Assembly: GCA_951812785.1 (NCBI GenBank)
Contig: OX638335.1
Span: 1,785,712-1,849,711, forward strand
Origin: an uncultured Gammaproteobacteria bacterium
Lineage (GTDB): Bacteria; Pseudomonadota; Gammaproteobacteria; UBA4575
Reading direction: 5' to 3'
Length of the DNA: 64,000 nucleotides
Below are positions 9,473 through 19,961 of this stretch, piece after piece. The notes beneath the pieces are model-generated. The model made no database searches. It saw only the letters and a list, made by a program, of their open reading frames with translations, and was not told the origin of the DNA. A program made the position numbers and the translations under genes. Every line of letters starts with the position of its first letter. Positions within the stretch are counted from its first letter, which is position 1.

Positions 9473-10825
9473 TTAATGTATCGTTTCGTTTCCAATTAAG
9501 TAATTCACTACATCTTCCATATGCATGGCACGTGAACCTTTAACCAATATGCAACACCCCGAATTAACCTGATTACTAAGCACCTTACCTAACACCTCAT
9601 GTTGATTAAAATGAAATCCATCCTCACCAAAACTCTTCACCGCATGCTTGGCAAGCACCCCCAAGCCAAATAGTTTCTTCACTCCAGCAGACTTTGCTTG
9701 CGCACCAATTTGCGCATGAATTGCTTCCGCCTCAATTCCTAACTCACCCATATCACCCAACACCAACCACGGTTCTTTTTGCTGCGAGCACAACACCTCT
9801 ATCGCTGCCTGCAATGAAGCAGGGTTAGCATTATAGGTATCATCCATAACGGTAGAACCAGCAATGCCTGCTTTATACTGCAACCTACCTTTCACCTGAT
9901 CAGCACTCTCAAGCCCTTGCTTGATATCTTGTAGACCTACACCTAGCTCATAACTTGCGGCAATCACAGCAAGTGCATTACTTGCATTATGTTTTCCAGG
10001 TAGCGGCAAATTAATATCTAGCACTTCACCCCACGCACTAACAGATAGGGTATTATTTTGTTTAATTTCTCCACGCACATTGGCGCTTACAGAGAACCCA
10101 AATGTGATGGTTTTTAGCCGCTTGGCTTTTTCTAACCACACCTCAATATGATTATCATCGGCATTCAGCACGGCGACACCTGATGACTTAACACCATTAA
10201 TGATTTCGCCTTTAGCTTGCGCTACACCAGCGACTGAGCCAAAGCCTTCTAAATGAGCTGGGCCTGCATTAGTAATAATTACAATATCTGGCTCAGCTAA
10301 CCGACTAAGATGATCAATCTCCCCGAAATGATTAGCACCCATTTCGATCACCGCAAATCTATTTTTTTCGCGCAAGGTTAGCAATGTCAGCGGCACACCT
10401 ATATGGTTATTAAAATTGCCTTGGGTATAACAAGTACTACCAACGCGTGACAGCACGTTACTTAACATTTGCTTTACCGTGGTCTTACCATTACTTCCAG
10501 TCACAGCAATAAGCTTGGGATCAACTTTATTTTTCCAAGCTTGTGCCCAACGCGACAATCCTTTTAATGTGTCATCCACCAATACTTGGGGCAGCTTTGT
10601 GGCGACTGGCTTATGCACCAAAACGGCTTGCGCGGCTTGCTCAACACTTCCATCAATAAATTCATGCCCATCAAAACGATCACCTTCAAGTGCAACAAAT
10701 AAATCACCTTTATGTAAATTTCGCGTATCAGTCGAGATAGCAGTAATAGCAACATCATCACCTTGCAATTCACCTTGAGCCATATTTGCAACTTCACTTA
10801 AATGCAACCAATTATCCATTAGCAA
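9473..10825 (-). CDS. murF: UDP-MurNAc-tripeptide--D-Ala-D-Ala ligase MurF
   Basis: MurF attaches the D-Ala-D-Ala made by Ddl to the UDP-MurNAc-tripeptide. The 450-residue protein has an N-terminal substrate domain with STDTRNLHKGDLFVALEGDRFDGH. The P-loop VTGSNGKTTVKQML, EMGANHFGEI and the C-terminal DDTYNANPASLQAAI signature are also present. The start overlaps the murE end by 14 bases. An ATG two codons in (MDNW) is an alternative start. Confidence 0.95.
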   Translation of the reverse strand: MLMDNWLHLSEVANMAQGELQGDDVAITAISTDTRNLHKGDLFVALEGDRFDGHEFIDGSVEQAAQAVLVHKPVATKLPQVLVDDTLKGLSRWAQAWKNKVDPKLIAVTGSNGKTTVKQMLSNVLSRVGSTCYTQGNFNNHIGVPLTLLTLREKNRFAVIEMGANHFGEIDHLSRLAEPDIVIITNAGPAHLEGFGSVAGVAQAKGEIINGVKSSGVAVLNADDNHIEVWLEKAKRLKTITFGFSVSANVRGEIKQNNTLSVSAWGEVLDINLPLPGKHNASNALAVIAASYELGVGLQDIKQGLESADQVKGRLQYKAGIAGSTVMDDTYNANPASLQAAIEVLCSQQKEPWLVLGDMGELGIEAEAIHAQIGAQAKSAGVKKLFGLGVLAKHAVKSFGEDGFHFNQHEVLGKVLSNQVNSGCCILVKGSRAMHMEDVVNYLIGNETIH

Positions 10826-12299
10826 GCCTCGTTAACACTTGTGTCGCCACATCGACATCATCAAATGCAATTTTCTGATTATTTACATCTTGATATTTCT
10901 CATGACCTTTACCAGCAATTAACACTGCATCATTCGCGCTAGCCATTTCTAACGCATTAACTATCGCATCCCCTCTATCGACAATGACTTTGTAATTATC
11001 ATTTCCAATACAACCAGAGATTATTTGATTAATAATCTCTTGCGGATCTTCATTGCGCGGATTATCAGAAGTGATTACTGCAAAATCCGAATATCGCGAG
11101 GCCATCTCTCCCATCTGCGAACGTTTGCCCGCATCTCGATTGCCGCCACAACCAAAAACACAGATCAGTTTTCCTGAGCAGTGCGCACGCACCGCATTTA
11201 ACGCTGAAAACAAAGCTGCCGGGGTATGCGCATAGTCAACAATCACAACAACGCCAGTTTGGGAGGGCACAGCTTGCATGCGCCCAGGCACAGCCTCTAA
11301 ACTATTTAGCGCTTCATCGATTTCTTGATAGCTCTTATCAAGACTCACCAAAATTGCTGCCACTGCCAACACATTAAGCACGTTAAATTGACCTAGCAAC
11401 GGTACTTTGACATCAATTAATTGCCGTTTGATAGACAATTGCATCATTGTCGCATCAGGCAAATATTTGACATCCCGTGCATAAACATCAGCATCAACAT
11501 TCGCCATGGAAAATGTAATCACATTCAACAAAGAAAATAGCTGTTCACTCCACTGACAACCTGTTGCATCATCAATATTAATTACTGCGTGCTTTGGCTG
11601 GCAGCCAAAAAATAAAGCTGCCTTAGCTTGAATATATTCATCTACTGATTTGTGATAATCCAAATGATCACGCGTTATATTTGTTAATACCGCAGTATAT
11701 ATAGGTAAATTTTGTAGCCGCTTTTGCTGAATCCCATGCGAGGAAGCTTCTATTGCAACTGCTGCACACTTCAAACGATTAAACTTAAGATATTCTCTAG
11801 CAATTCGTGACACTGGTGGCGTGGTATGTGTAGCTACTGAAAGATTAGCCAGACGGCCATAACCCAAAGTTCCAACCAGTCCGCATGCTTCTTGCAATTT
11901 CTCTAGTGCTTGTGCAACCAAATGCGCAACAGATGATTTCCCATCTGTACCAGTAATAGCGATAGTCTTAATATCGTTATCGATTTCACCATAGAAACGC
12001 GTCACTATCTCATTTACATGATCAGTCAAATCATCACAACCAAACATAGGCACTTCACAATCTATTTTCGCATTCTCTACTAACGTTGACGTTTTATAAA
12101 ATATCGCTACTGCGCCACTAGCAATAGCATCCTGAACATAATCAATACCAGAGGTAGCAATAAATAAATCACCTCTCTCTACATCGCCACTGTACTCACT
12201 AACCCCTGTCACTCTCACATCTTTACAAGCATCAGCATTGACCAAACCATCAAACAATTCGCTTAACAGCATGCCAGTTTGTGTTTCGCGCACACTCAT
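10812..12299 (-). CDS. murE: UDP-MurNAc-L-Ala-D-Glu--meso-diaminopimelate ligase MurE
   Basis: MurE adds the third amino acid of the stem peptide. The 495-residue product has the P-loop TGTDGKSSVAHLVAQ near residue 117, TTPPVSRIAREYL and ASSHGIQQKRL. The specificity loop reads SDNPRNEDP near residue 405. The DNPR form is known to select meso-diaminopimelate, so the wall is expected to be the Gram-negative A1-gamma type. P-loop aspartate in place of the usual histidine or lysine is a minor variation. The start overlaps the ftsI stop by four bases. Confidence 0.95.
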   Translation of the reverse strand: MSVRETQTGMLLSELFDGLVNADACKDVRVTGVSEYSGDVERGDLFIATSGIDYVQDAIASGAVAIFYKTSTLVENAKIDCEVPMFGCDDLTDHVNEIVTRFYGEIDNDIKTIAITGTDGKSSVAHLVAQALEKLQEACGLVGTLGYGRLANLSVATHTTPPVSRIAREYLKFNRLKCAAVAIEASSHGIQQKRLQNLPIYTAVLTNITRDHLDYHKSVDEYIQAKAALFFGCQPKHAVINIDDATGCQWSEQLFSLLNVITFSMANVDADVYARDVKYLPDATMMQLSIKRQLIDVKVPLLGQFNVLNVLAVAAILVSLDKSYQEIDEALNSLEAVPGRMQAVPSQTGVVVIVDYAHTPAALFSALNAVRAHCSGKLICVFGCGGNRDAGKRSQMGEMASRYSDFAVITSDNPRNEDPQEIINQIISGCIGNDNYKVIVDRGDAIVNALEMASANDAVLIAGKGHEKYQDVNNQKIAFDDVDVATQVLTRLANG

Positions 12300-14011
12300 T
12301 GCTCTCTTGGCCTCGCTACTAATAAGTCACGTTTTTTATCATTAATAATATCAGGTGGTACATTCATTAAACGCAATGCACCTTCGGTGACTCGCGAAAA
12401 AAGAGGCGCTGCTACTTCTCCACCGTAATAACCATCCTTTTTAATCGGCTGATCAATTAACACAACAACAACTACTTCCGGCTTGTCGGCTGGCGCCATT
12501 CCAGCAAATAACGCAATATAATTATCTTTAGAATAACCACCATTTTGGGATTTTCGTGAGGTCCCTGTTTTACCCGCAGCGCTATAACCCTGCATACTTG
12601 CACGGCTACCAGTTCCTTCTTTAGTAAGGACACCTTTCAGCATGTTTCTAACCGCTTTTGCCGTTCTTCCTGACATGACTCGACGTCCTTCAGGAGATTG
12701 ATCATTAATAACAAAAGAAGCAGGCAAGAGAACACCATCATTTGCAATGACCATATAAGCACGCGCCAATTGCAATGCAGTAGTAGACATACCATACCCA
12801 TAGGCTAATGTTGCACGTTGCGTTTTATTCCAATTAGTATAGCTAGCAAGCTTCCCTACACGCTCACCTGGAAACCCTGAACCTGTTAACTGACCAAAAC
12901 CGACAGACTGATATTGATCCCACAGTTGTTTTTGTGACATTTTTAATGCCACCCGAACCGCACCAACATTACTTGATTTACTTAAGATAGTTTTCATCTC
13001 TACCACGCCATAATTCCTATGGTCGCTCACCAGCAAACTCCCCACATTAAAATAACCTGGCGCTGTATCAATCTTACTATCGATCTTATAAACACCACTT
13101 TCAATTGCTGCCGCAATCAGAAATGGTTTAACCGTAGAGCCTGGCTCGAATAAATCAGTGACAGCACGATTTCGAATCGAGTTTACTTTTGCATTTGAGC
13201 GATCATTTGGATTAAATGCAGGCAAGTTGGCCATCACTAACACTTCTCCATTATCAACAGACAGTACAACTACCGAACCTGCTTTAGCACTGTGACGAGT
13301 TACCGTACGTTTCAATTCTCTATAAGCTAAATACTGTATACGTTTATCAATAGATAACTTTAGACTCTTCCCATGATGCGCTTCTGCCACCAAGCCAATA
13401 TCGCCAACAACCGTACCCCTGCCATTCTTGAGCACTCGTTTTTTACCTGGCGAACCATGAAGCCATTCATCAAATGCCAGCTCAACTCCTTCCAAACCTT
13501 GATCATCGATGTTCGTCAGCCCTACCACATGTGCAGACATCTCACCCGTGGGGTAGTAACGTCGATATTCTCTTGCACTCGAAATCCCTCTAACTTTTTT
13601 CTGCTCTAGCTCATTTGCGATATTTGGAAATACATGACGCTTTACATATACAAATTGCTTATCTTTTCTTTTTTGCAGTTTTTCAGTAAGTGTATTTTTA
13701 TTGAGGCCCAGCACACTTGCCGCATCTGCCACTGACTGTGGATTTGCTAATGCCGTTTTTGGATGCGCCCATATTGAGTAAACCGGTGTACTAATCGCTA
13801 ATGCTTCTCCATGACGGTCAGTAATCACTCCACGGTTAGCAGGTATTTCAACTGTACGTATGTGTCGATTTGAACCTTCTTCATTATAAAAATCAGCGTG
13901 TAAAAGCTGTAGCTGAGCCGCACGTGCAAACAACAACATAAACATGCAGAAAACAGCAAATAAAAGCAGATATCTACGTCCGGCAAATACCTTTGCTTTA
14001 GATTTTTTCAT
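12296..14011 (-). CDS. ftsI: Septal peptidoglycan transpeptidase FtsI (PBP3)
   Basis: FtsI cross-links septal peptidoglycan and works with FtsW. The 571-residue protein has a basic cytoplasmic tail and one membrane anchor (about residues 13-31). A class B dimerisation domain follows, starting EIPANRGVITDRHG. All three penicillin-binding motifs are intact: SXXK at 292-295 (STVK, catalytic serine), SXN at 346-348 and KTGT at 481-484. The length is normal. It overlaps ftsL and murE by four bases each. Confidence 0.96.
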   Translation of the reverse strand: MKKSKAKVFAGRRYLLLFAVFCMFMLLFARAAQLQLLHADFYNEEGSNRHIRTVEIPANRGVITDRHGEALAISTPVYSIWAHPKTALANPQSVADAASVLGLNKNTLTEKLQKRKDKQFVYVKRHVFPNIANELEQKKVRGISSAREYRRYYPTGEMSAHVVGLTNIDDQGLEGVELAFDEWLHGSPGKKRVLKNGRGTVVGDIGLVAEAHHGKSLKLSIDKRIQYLAYRELKRTVTRHSAKAGSVVVLSVDNGEVLVMANLPAFNPNDRSNAKVNSIRNRAVTDLFEPGSTVKPFLIAAAIESGVYKIDSKIDTAPGYFNVGSLLVSDHRNYGVVEMKTILSKSSNVGAVRVALKMSQKQLWDQYQSVGFGQLTGSGFPGERVGKLASYTNWNKTQRATLAYGYGMSTTALQLARAYMVIANDGVLLPASFVINDQSPEGRRVMSGRTAKAVRNMLKGVLTKEGTGSRASMQGYSAAGKTGTSRKSQNGGYSKDNYIALFAGMAPADKPEVVVVVLIDQPIKKDGYYGGEVAAPLFSRVTEGALRLMNVPPDIINDKKRDLLVARPREQ

Positions 14012-14280
14012 TTTGATTTCAGCTCCAACATCACCACATCAGAATGACTCACTAGATGCATCCCCAACTCAGTATTAGCAATTTGCTCTATGCGTGCTTG
14101 ATTAGACCAAGCACTCTCTTCTAGCAACAGTTGCTCCCATTCAGTTTGCAACTGTGATCCCGTTTCTTGTAACACCTGCAATTCAACAAAGTATCTTCTC
14201 TGCAAGTGCTTGCTATACACCAAACCAAAAGCACTAATAACTACCAATAAATAAAAACCCAACAGTGCAACTAATTTCAC
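14008..14280 (-). CDS. ftsL: Cell division protein FtsL
   Basis: FtsL is a small bitopic divisome protein that pairs with FtsB as a coiled coil and links FtsQ to FtsWI. The 90-residue product has one membrane segment (LVALLGFYLLVVISAFGLVY, about residues 2-21). A periplasmic heptad-like region with LQVLQETGSQLQTEWEQLLLE follows, then the family ending A-N-T-E-L-G-M. Sequence conservation is low in this family, but the position between rsmH and ftsI and the four-base overlaps at both ends settle the call. Confidence 0.92.
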   Translation of the reverse strand: MKLVALLGFYLLVVISAFGLVYSKHLQRRYFVELQVLQETGSQLQTEWEQLLLEESAWSNQARIEQIANTELGMHLVSHSDVVMLELKSK

Positions 14281-15209
14281 TTGAGCACTTTTTCAGCAAT
14301 ACGGAGACGCCCACTTCTAGCACGTGGATTTACTTTTAATTCTTGTTCGGAAGGACGAATGAGCTTTCCCACCGATTTCAAATGATCATTCAACTCTGGC
14401 ATCACTGGTAATTTAGGCAATAAGTCCTGTTGCTTAGTATCACGAATGAAACGCTTAACTATTCGATCTTCTAAACTATGAAAACTAATTACCGCTAAGC
14501 GCCCTCCACCATTTAAAAAATCAAATGCAGCATCTAATCCTTTATGTAGTGACTGCAATTCTTGGTTAATTGCTATTCTTATCGCCTGAAACGTTCCCGT
14601 CGCAGGATGTGTCCCCTGATAATTAGATGGATAACAGTCCTTGACAATTTCCGCCAATTGTTTGGTTGTCTTGATAGCAGAAACTTGTTGCTGATCAAAT
14701 ATCTTGTTGGCAATTTTTTTTGCGTGTCGCTCTTCACCAAACTCAAATAATACTGTTATCAACTCTTTTGCAGAAACACTTGCCAACCACTCTGCTGCCG
14801 TGTCACCTGCACTTGTATTCATGCGCATATCTAACGGGCCATCATGACTAAAACTAAAGCCTCTCTGCGCTTCATCCAATTGCGGAGAAGACACACCCAA
14901 GTCAAAAAAAATACCATCAACCTTAGCCAGCAAATCATGATCTCTCCCTACTTCAGCTAGATTGGCAAATGTTTGATGAATTATCTTTACTCTTTCATCG
15001 CTGCCAAATTTTTGTTGCGCATATTCAATTGCGCTAGGATCTTGATCCAACAAAAATAGTTGTCCTTTGTTAGTCAGACCTTCGAGTAACAACTGACTAT
15101 GCCCACCGCGCCCAAAAGTACAATCTATATAGGTGCCATCACCTTTAATCCGCAAGCCTTGTATAGACTCATGTAGCAAAACGGGCACATGAGTTGAAGT
15201 CGCTGGCAT
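14277..15209 (-). CDS. rsmH: 16S rRNA (cytosine1402-N4)-methyltransferase RsmH
   Basis: RsmH (MraW) methylates N4 of C1402 in the 16S rRNA decoding centre using S-adenosylmethionine. The 310-residue product begins HVPVLLHESIQGL, has the SAM-binding DCTFGRGGHS motif, and continues through GIFFDLGVSSPQLDEAQRGFSF and AVISFHSLEDRIVKRF. It has the usual C-terminal NPRARSGRLRIAEK. RsmI methylates the ribose of the same nucleotide, and its gene is broken about 1.4 kb away, so m4C may stand alone at this position. It starts six bases after mraZ. Confidence 0.96.
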   Translation of the reverse strand: MPATSTHVPVLLHESIQGLRIKGDGTYIDCTFGRGGHSQLLLEGLTNKGQLFLLDQDPSAIEYAQQKFGSDERVKIIHQTFANLAEVGRDHDLLAKVDGIFFDLGVSSPQLDEAQRGFSFSHDGPLDMRMNTSAGDTAAEWLASVSAKELITVLFEFGEERHAKKIANKIFDQQQVSAIKTTKQLAEIVKDCYPSNYQGTHPATGTFQAIRIAINQELQSLHKGLDAAFDFLNGGGRLAVISFHSLEDRIVKRFIRDTKQQDLLPKLPVMPELNDHLKSVGKLIRPSEQELKVNPRARSGRLRIAEKVLK

Positions 15210-15215
15210 GCGTAT

Positions 15216-15668
15216 TTAAACGCTTAAATGTTCTAGCGCAGATTCATCTGCTGCTGAGTTTGCCTCTTCTTGCAACCACCCTTCACATGAGTCGTGCCAT
15301 CTTGTTTGATCCCACAGCTCAAATTTATTGCCTTGTCCTACTAAGCAAACATTCTTTTTTAGCCCAGCGAAATCACGTAGTTCTTGAGGAAGTAAAATCC
15401 GGCATTGACCATCCATCTCGCGTGGTTTAGCGTGTCCCAGATAAAGTCGATGCCAGCGACGCACTTGCTTACCAACATTAGGCAATGCTCGAAGATCAGC
15501 TTCAAAACGCTCCCACTCGGGTAAAGGGTAAATGAGCAAACAACGGTCAACATCAACAGTGATTACAATTTGTCCGCCACAGGCAGCATTGACGGCATCA
15601 CGATACTCTGTAGGTACTGTAATGCGCGACTTTGCGTCAATTGTTGTTGCGGTGATGCCTCGAAACAT
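15216..15668 (-). CDS. mraZ: Transcriptional regulator MraZ
   Basis: MraZ is the dcw-cluster repressor. It forms rings of AbrB/SpoVT-like domains and binds repeated GTG-containing boxes upstream of its own gene. The 150-residue product has two such domains, beginning FRGITATTIDAKSRITVP and GHAKPREMDGQCRILLPQELR. It is the first gene of the cluster. A promoter and three 10-base-spaced boxes lie upstream at 15692-15753, consistent with autoregulation. Confidence 0.95.
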   Translation of the reverse strand: MFRGITATTIDAKSRITVPTEYRDAVNAACGGQIVITVDVDRCLLIYPLPEWERFEADLRALPNVGKQVRRWHRLYLGHAKPREMDGQCRILLPQELRDFAGLKKNVCLVGQGNKFELWDQTRWHDSCEGWLQEEANSAADESALEHLSV

Positions 15669-15691
15669 TTTTGTTCTTCCACTCTGGAAAT

Positions 15692-15716
15692 ATCACTAAA
15701 AACCACTTTTACCCAC
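15692..15716 (-). promoter_or_regulatory. Putative MraZ operator (three 10-bp-spaced boxes)
   Basis: Read on the minus strand there are three direct repeats: GTGGG at 15716-15712, GTGGT at 15706-15702 and GTGAT at 15696-15692. They start exactly 10 bases apart with A/T-rich 5-base spacers. Known MraZ sites are tandem TGGG-type boxes at the same period upstream of mraZ. They lie downstream of the predicted -10, where binding would block transcription. MraZ use is inferred. Confidence 0.6.
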
Positions 15717-15724
15717 ATTTATAC

Positions 15725-15753
15725 ACTATAGAAATCAAGAGAGTAAAAAGCAA
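15725..15753 (-). promoter_or_regulatory. Candidate sigma-70 promoter of the dcw cluster
   Basis: On the minus strand TTGCTT (15753-15748) is followed after exactly 17 bases by TATAGT (15730-15725). The start point would fall around 15717-15719, just before the MraZ-like boxes and about 50 bases ahead of the mraZ start. Spacing and match are good. No other promoter-like pair was evident inside the tightly overlapping cluster. Confidence 0.55.
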
Positions 15754-15912
15754 GCTAAATTGGGCTGTTTGTCGAGAATTTTGCCTTGCAAGACAATTAC
15801 TTACTGGATATTTATAGGAAAAATTTTAGCGGAAATTTATGCTAATTAAAGGCTTGTGGGTCTTTAGCGAGAAATTACTTTAACTTTGTGATATGGAAGA
15901 ACGATTAAAGTA

Positions 15913-16270
15913 TGAGAGTCGGTCAATAAGCCGGGTTTTGTCGTGGACAATCATTCATCTGAGATGCCTGTCGCCAGACACCTTAAGCGACCTACCCGAG
16001 AACCATGTGGACCACATGCGGTTGAAAAACAACCCGTTCTCCTATTTGGTCTTGCTCCGAGCGGGGTTTACCATGCCGTTCATGTTGCCATCAACGCGGT
16101 GCGCTCTTACCGCACCATTTCACCCTTACCCATATAAATACAGGCGGTTTATTTTCTGCTGCACTTTCCATGGGCTTACACCCTCCAGGCGTTACCTGGC
16201 GCCCTGTCCTATGGAGCCCGGACTTTCCTCTATTGATTTAAACAACAGCGACTGCCTCGACCAACTCTCT
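15913..16270 (-). ncRNA. rnpB: RNase P RNA (M1 RNA), bacterial type A
   Basis: This is the catalytic RNA of RNase P, which matures tRNA 5' ends. On the minus strand the conserved core GAGGAAAGTCCGGGCTCC is followed by ATAGGACAGGGCGCCAGGTAACGCCTGG. Next come GGTAAGGGTGAAA, GGTGCGGTAAGAGCGCACC, GCATGGTAAACCCC and GGAGCAAGACCAAATAGG. The 3' segment has the P4-side GATGAATGATTGTCCACGAC. The ends pair as stem P1: GAGAGTTGGTC at 16269-16259 with GACCGACTCTC near 15924-15914. That gives a length near 356 bases, normal for type A. Exact ends may differ by a few bases. Confidence 0.95.
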
Positions 16271-16338
16271 AAGTAACTGTATCACTAAACGATTTGCGGT
16301 ATCACTGCCAAAAATCAATAGTTTAATTCCAGATCACG

Positions 16339-17069
16339 CTAGCCATTTGAATAGTACTCACTAGCTAAATCATACAAGATGTTCTTAGGCAAAGAGGTCA
16401 AACTCATCGCCAAACTAACTACATCTTTGTGACTCATTTTAGAAGCTACTTTAGAGAATAATAAACGCATATTTTGCAGCTCTATAGTGTTTTGTTCGCT
16501 GCCATCGGCCCCCTCAATGACCACAATAAATTCTCCTTTTAGCGCAATCGTTTCATTGTTTAGTTGCCCTAATATTTGCTGCACTTCGCCAGACACGATT
16601 TACTCATGCATTTTAGTTAATTCAGTTGTTGTAATCGGCTAGTCCGGGCAGAACGCTTAGGGGGCAGGAACCCCTCAAAGGAGAATCGAGTAATATTGAA
16701 ATCATTAACAGATAAAGCAGTTATAGCGGCACACGCTCCAGGAATAGGCACAATCCCTACACCATGCTGGCAACACGCTGCAACTAACGAATGCCCAGGA
16801 TCACTGACTAAAGGAGTGCCCGCATCGGTAACTAAAGCTATATCTCTACCTTGCTCGAGTTCGAGCAATAATTGTGGATCACGTTGCGAGGCATTATGTT
16901 GATGATACGAAATCAGCGGAGTGGAAATTCCATGAGCACTAAAAAGCTTCTTGGTCACGCGTGTATCTTCGGCAGCAACTAATGCCACTTTTTCTAAGAT
17001 ATCAAGAGCACGTAAAGTGATATCCTTAAGATTTCCAATTGGGGTTGCAACAATATACAGTGTGGCCAA
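16339..17069 (-). pseudogene. rsmI: Broken rsmI (16S rRNA 2'-O-methyltransferase, C1402)
   Basis: Intact RsmI uses SAM to methylate the ribose of C1402 and is about 280 residues long. Here the first 150 codons (from 17069) are clear RsmI: YIVATPIGNLKDITLRAL, AAEDTRVTKKL, LVTDAGTPLVSDPG and PIPGACAAITAL. After RLQQL the frame runs into a stop at 16617. The next recognisable family segment, ELTKMHE, starts in another frame, so about 35-45 codons that normally lie between are missing. That segment then meets a TAA before IVSGEVQQIL. The remaining 85 codons to 16339 encode the usual KGEFIVVIEGA and C-terminal helical domain. The deletion, frame change and nonsense codon together make loss of function very likely. 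An unrelated 85-residue gene is a less likely reading of the tail. Confidence 0.85.
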
Positions 17070-17120
17070 ATTTTCACCTCAAGACCTTAGTAACACGATT
17101 AAATTAAATAACAAAAATCC

Positions 17121-19007
17121 ATGAATAATAAAGTCCGACACACCATAGCACATTGCTTGATTTTGATTATATTCACGCTGTTTATAAGCAGCTGTGGCAC
17201 AGGCCTGCAGACCAAGCCAGAAATGCAATCAGCTAACCCTGATATCAGGAAGGCTGAAAAGTTTACCAAGCAAAGTCAATATCAAAAAGCAGCTGAAATT
17301 TACTGGCAAGTATCGCAAACTGAATCATCTCCGCAAAAAGAACAGTTCCAACTACAAGCGGCCGAGCTATCTGTCTCAGCCGGCAATTACGATCTTGCCC
17401 AGCAGTATGTTAATTTAATTAACGAACAAAACTTAACATTTGAATTGATTCCTCGCAAACGCATTGCACAATCAAACATTGCTATACAGCAAGAGCATTT
17501 CAGCGAAGTACTATCTTTATTACCAGAACCACTCACGATGCGTGCACCTACGCACATGGCGGAGATTCTTGAATTGCGCGCCCAAGCGCTTAATGGTGTT
17601 GGCGATATACACGCTAGCTTAAAGACAAGAACGGAATTATCAAGTCATCTCAATAATGGCTCGAACGCTTCTTATAATCAAAATGAAATTTGGCGCTTAT
17701 TAGCACTGGCCCGAAATGAAGAATTGGTCTCGTGGTTAAACATCAGCGGCCAGGAACTTACTGGGTGGATTGAACTTGCACAAACTAAACGTGCACCCTA
17801 TTCAAGTATTGAACAACTTAATTATGCACTCAATGATTGGCGCAGCACTCATCCAAACCATCCTGCTTCAGATGATTTTCTCACTTCTATATTAGAAAGT
17901 TTTGAAAATTTCTTTTCAGTTCCAGAAAAAATTGCTTTATTGTTGCCAATAACAGGCCGCTACGCAAAGATTGCTGATGTGATTTATGCAGGCATCATTT
18001 CCGCAAGAGAATTACACACAGAAGATCAGTACGCTCCGCATATCGAACTATATGATACTGGCGATAACCCTATTGATATTCTTTACCACTACCAACGTGC
18101 AGTAGATGATGGTGCAGACTTTGTCATTGGTCCCTTAAAGAAAGAATCCGTAGAGTTGCTAGCCCAACAAACAAAACTACCCGTACCAGTGTTAACGCTT
18201 AACTATATTTCAGGCTACGCACAAGCACCGAGTAATTTATTTCAATTCGGCTTACTGCCTGAAGATGAAGCCACGCAGGTAGCTGAACGCGCCTCGCTAG
18301 ACGAACACGTTAGTGCGATTATACTGACGCCTAGCGGGGAATGGGGACAAAGATTAGCTAATGCATTCCAATCGCGCTTTGAACAGCTCAATGGAATTGT
18401 ACTAGGCATTCAGCACTATAATTCTAGTAACACTGATTTTTCAACACCATTAAAGATAGCTTTACAACTAGATCAAAGTGAATCACGTTACCGCAAGCTG
18501 AGATCAACACTAGGACAGAATCTTGAATTTGAACCGCGAAGACGCCAAGATGTAGACATGGTGTTTATGATTGCATCTCCTCGTACCGCTCGCTTAATTC
18601 GCCCTCAAATTAATTATTACTATGCGACAGATTTACCCGTCTATAGCACCTCACATGTATTCTCAGGCATTGAGAATGTGTCTAGAGATCAAGATGTGAA
18701 TGGTGTTTTATATTGCGATATCCCTTGGTTATTAAAACCGTCCGCAGACCATGAAATTATGCGCGAATTACTAGAACTCGAAGCTGGCGGAACATACCAA
18801 TTACTACCTAGATTTGCGGCACTCGGCATTGATGCCTACTACTTGCCGCTCAAATTAGCTGAGCTTGCAGCATTACCTTATGAACGCTATAACGGCCTCA
18901 CAGGAAAACTTAAAATTCAAGAGGGCAATAAAATTTTCCGCGAACTTAATTGGGCTAAATTTGTGAATGGTAAACCTACACTACTGCCACAATTCTCCAA
19001 CGAGTAG
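17121..19007 (+). CDS. lpoA: Penicillin-binding protein activator LpoA (LppC family lipoprotein)
   Basis: LpoA is an outer-membrane lipoprotein that reaches through the periplasm to activate PBP1A. The 628-residue product begins with a lipoprotein signal ending FISSC, acylated cysteine at residue 25. A TPR-like helical domain spans about 40-260. A type 1 periplasmic-binding fold starts near KIALLLPITGRYAKIADVIYAGI and runs to RFAALGIDAYYLP. It is divergent from the broken rsmI and followed 12 bases later by yraN. The rsmI-lpoA-yraN-diaA order is conserved in gammaproteobacteria. Confidence 0.9.
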   Translation: MNNKVRHTIAHCLILIIFTLFISSCGTGLQTKPEMQSANPDIRKAEKFTKQSQYQKAAEIYWQVSQTESSPQKEQFQLQAAELSVSAGNYDLAQQYVNLINEQNLTFELIPRKRIAQSNIAIQQEHFSEVLSLLPEPLTMRAPTHMAEILELRAQALNGVGDIHASLKTRTELSSHLNNGSNASYNQNEIWRLLALARNEELVSWLNISGQELTGWIELAQTKRAPYSSIEQLNYALNDWRSTHPNHPASDDFLTSILESFENFFSVPEKIALLLPITGRYAKIADVIYAGIISARELHTEDQYAPHIELYDTGDNPIDILYHYQRAVDDGADFVIGPLKKESVELLAQQTKLPVPVLTLNYISGYAQAPSNLFQFGLLPEDEATQVAERASLDEHVSAIILTPSGEWGQRLANAFQSRFEQLNGIVLGIQHYNSSNTDFSTPLKIALQLDQSESRYRKLRSTLGQNLEFEPRRRQDVDMVFMIASPRTARLIRPQINYYYATDLPVYSTSHVFSGIENVSRDQDVNGVLYCDIPWLLKPSADHEIMRELLELEAGGTYQLLPRFAALGIDAYYLPLKLAELAALPYERYNGLTGKLKIQEGNKIFRELNWAKFVNGKPTLLPQFSNE

Positions 19008-19019
19008 TCTTATCACTAC

Positions 19020-19957
<938 letters not shown>

Positions 19958-19961
19958 ATTA

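Noticed and set aside
15893..16276. Plus-strand open frames over rnpB
   Set aside because: They run antisense to a well-conserved RNase P RNA.
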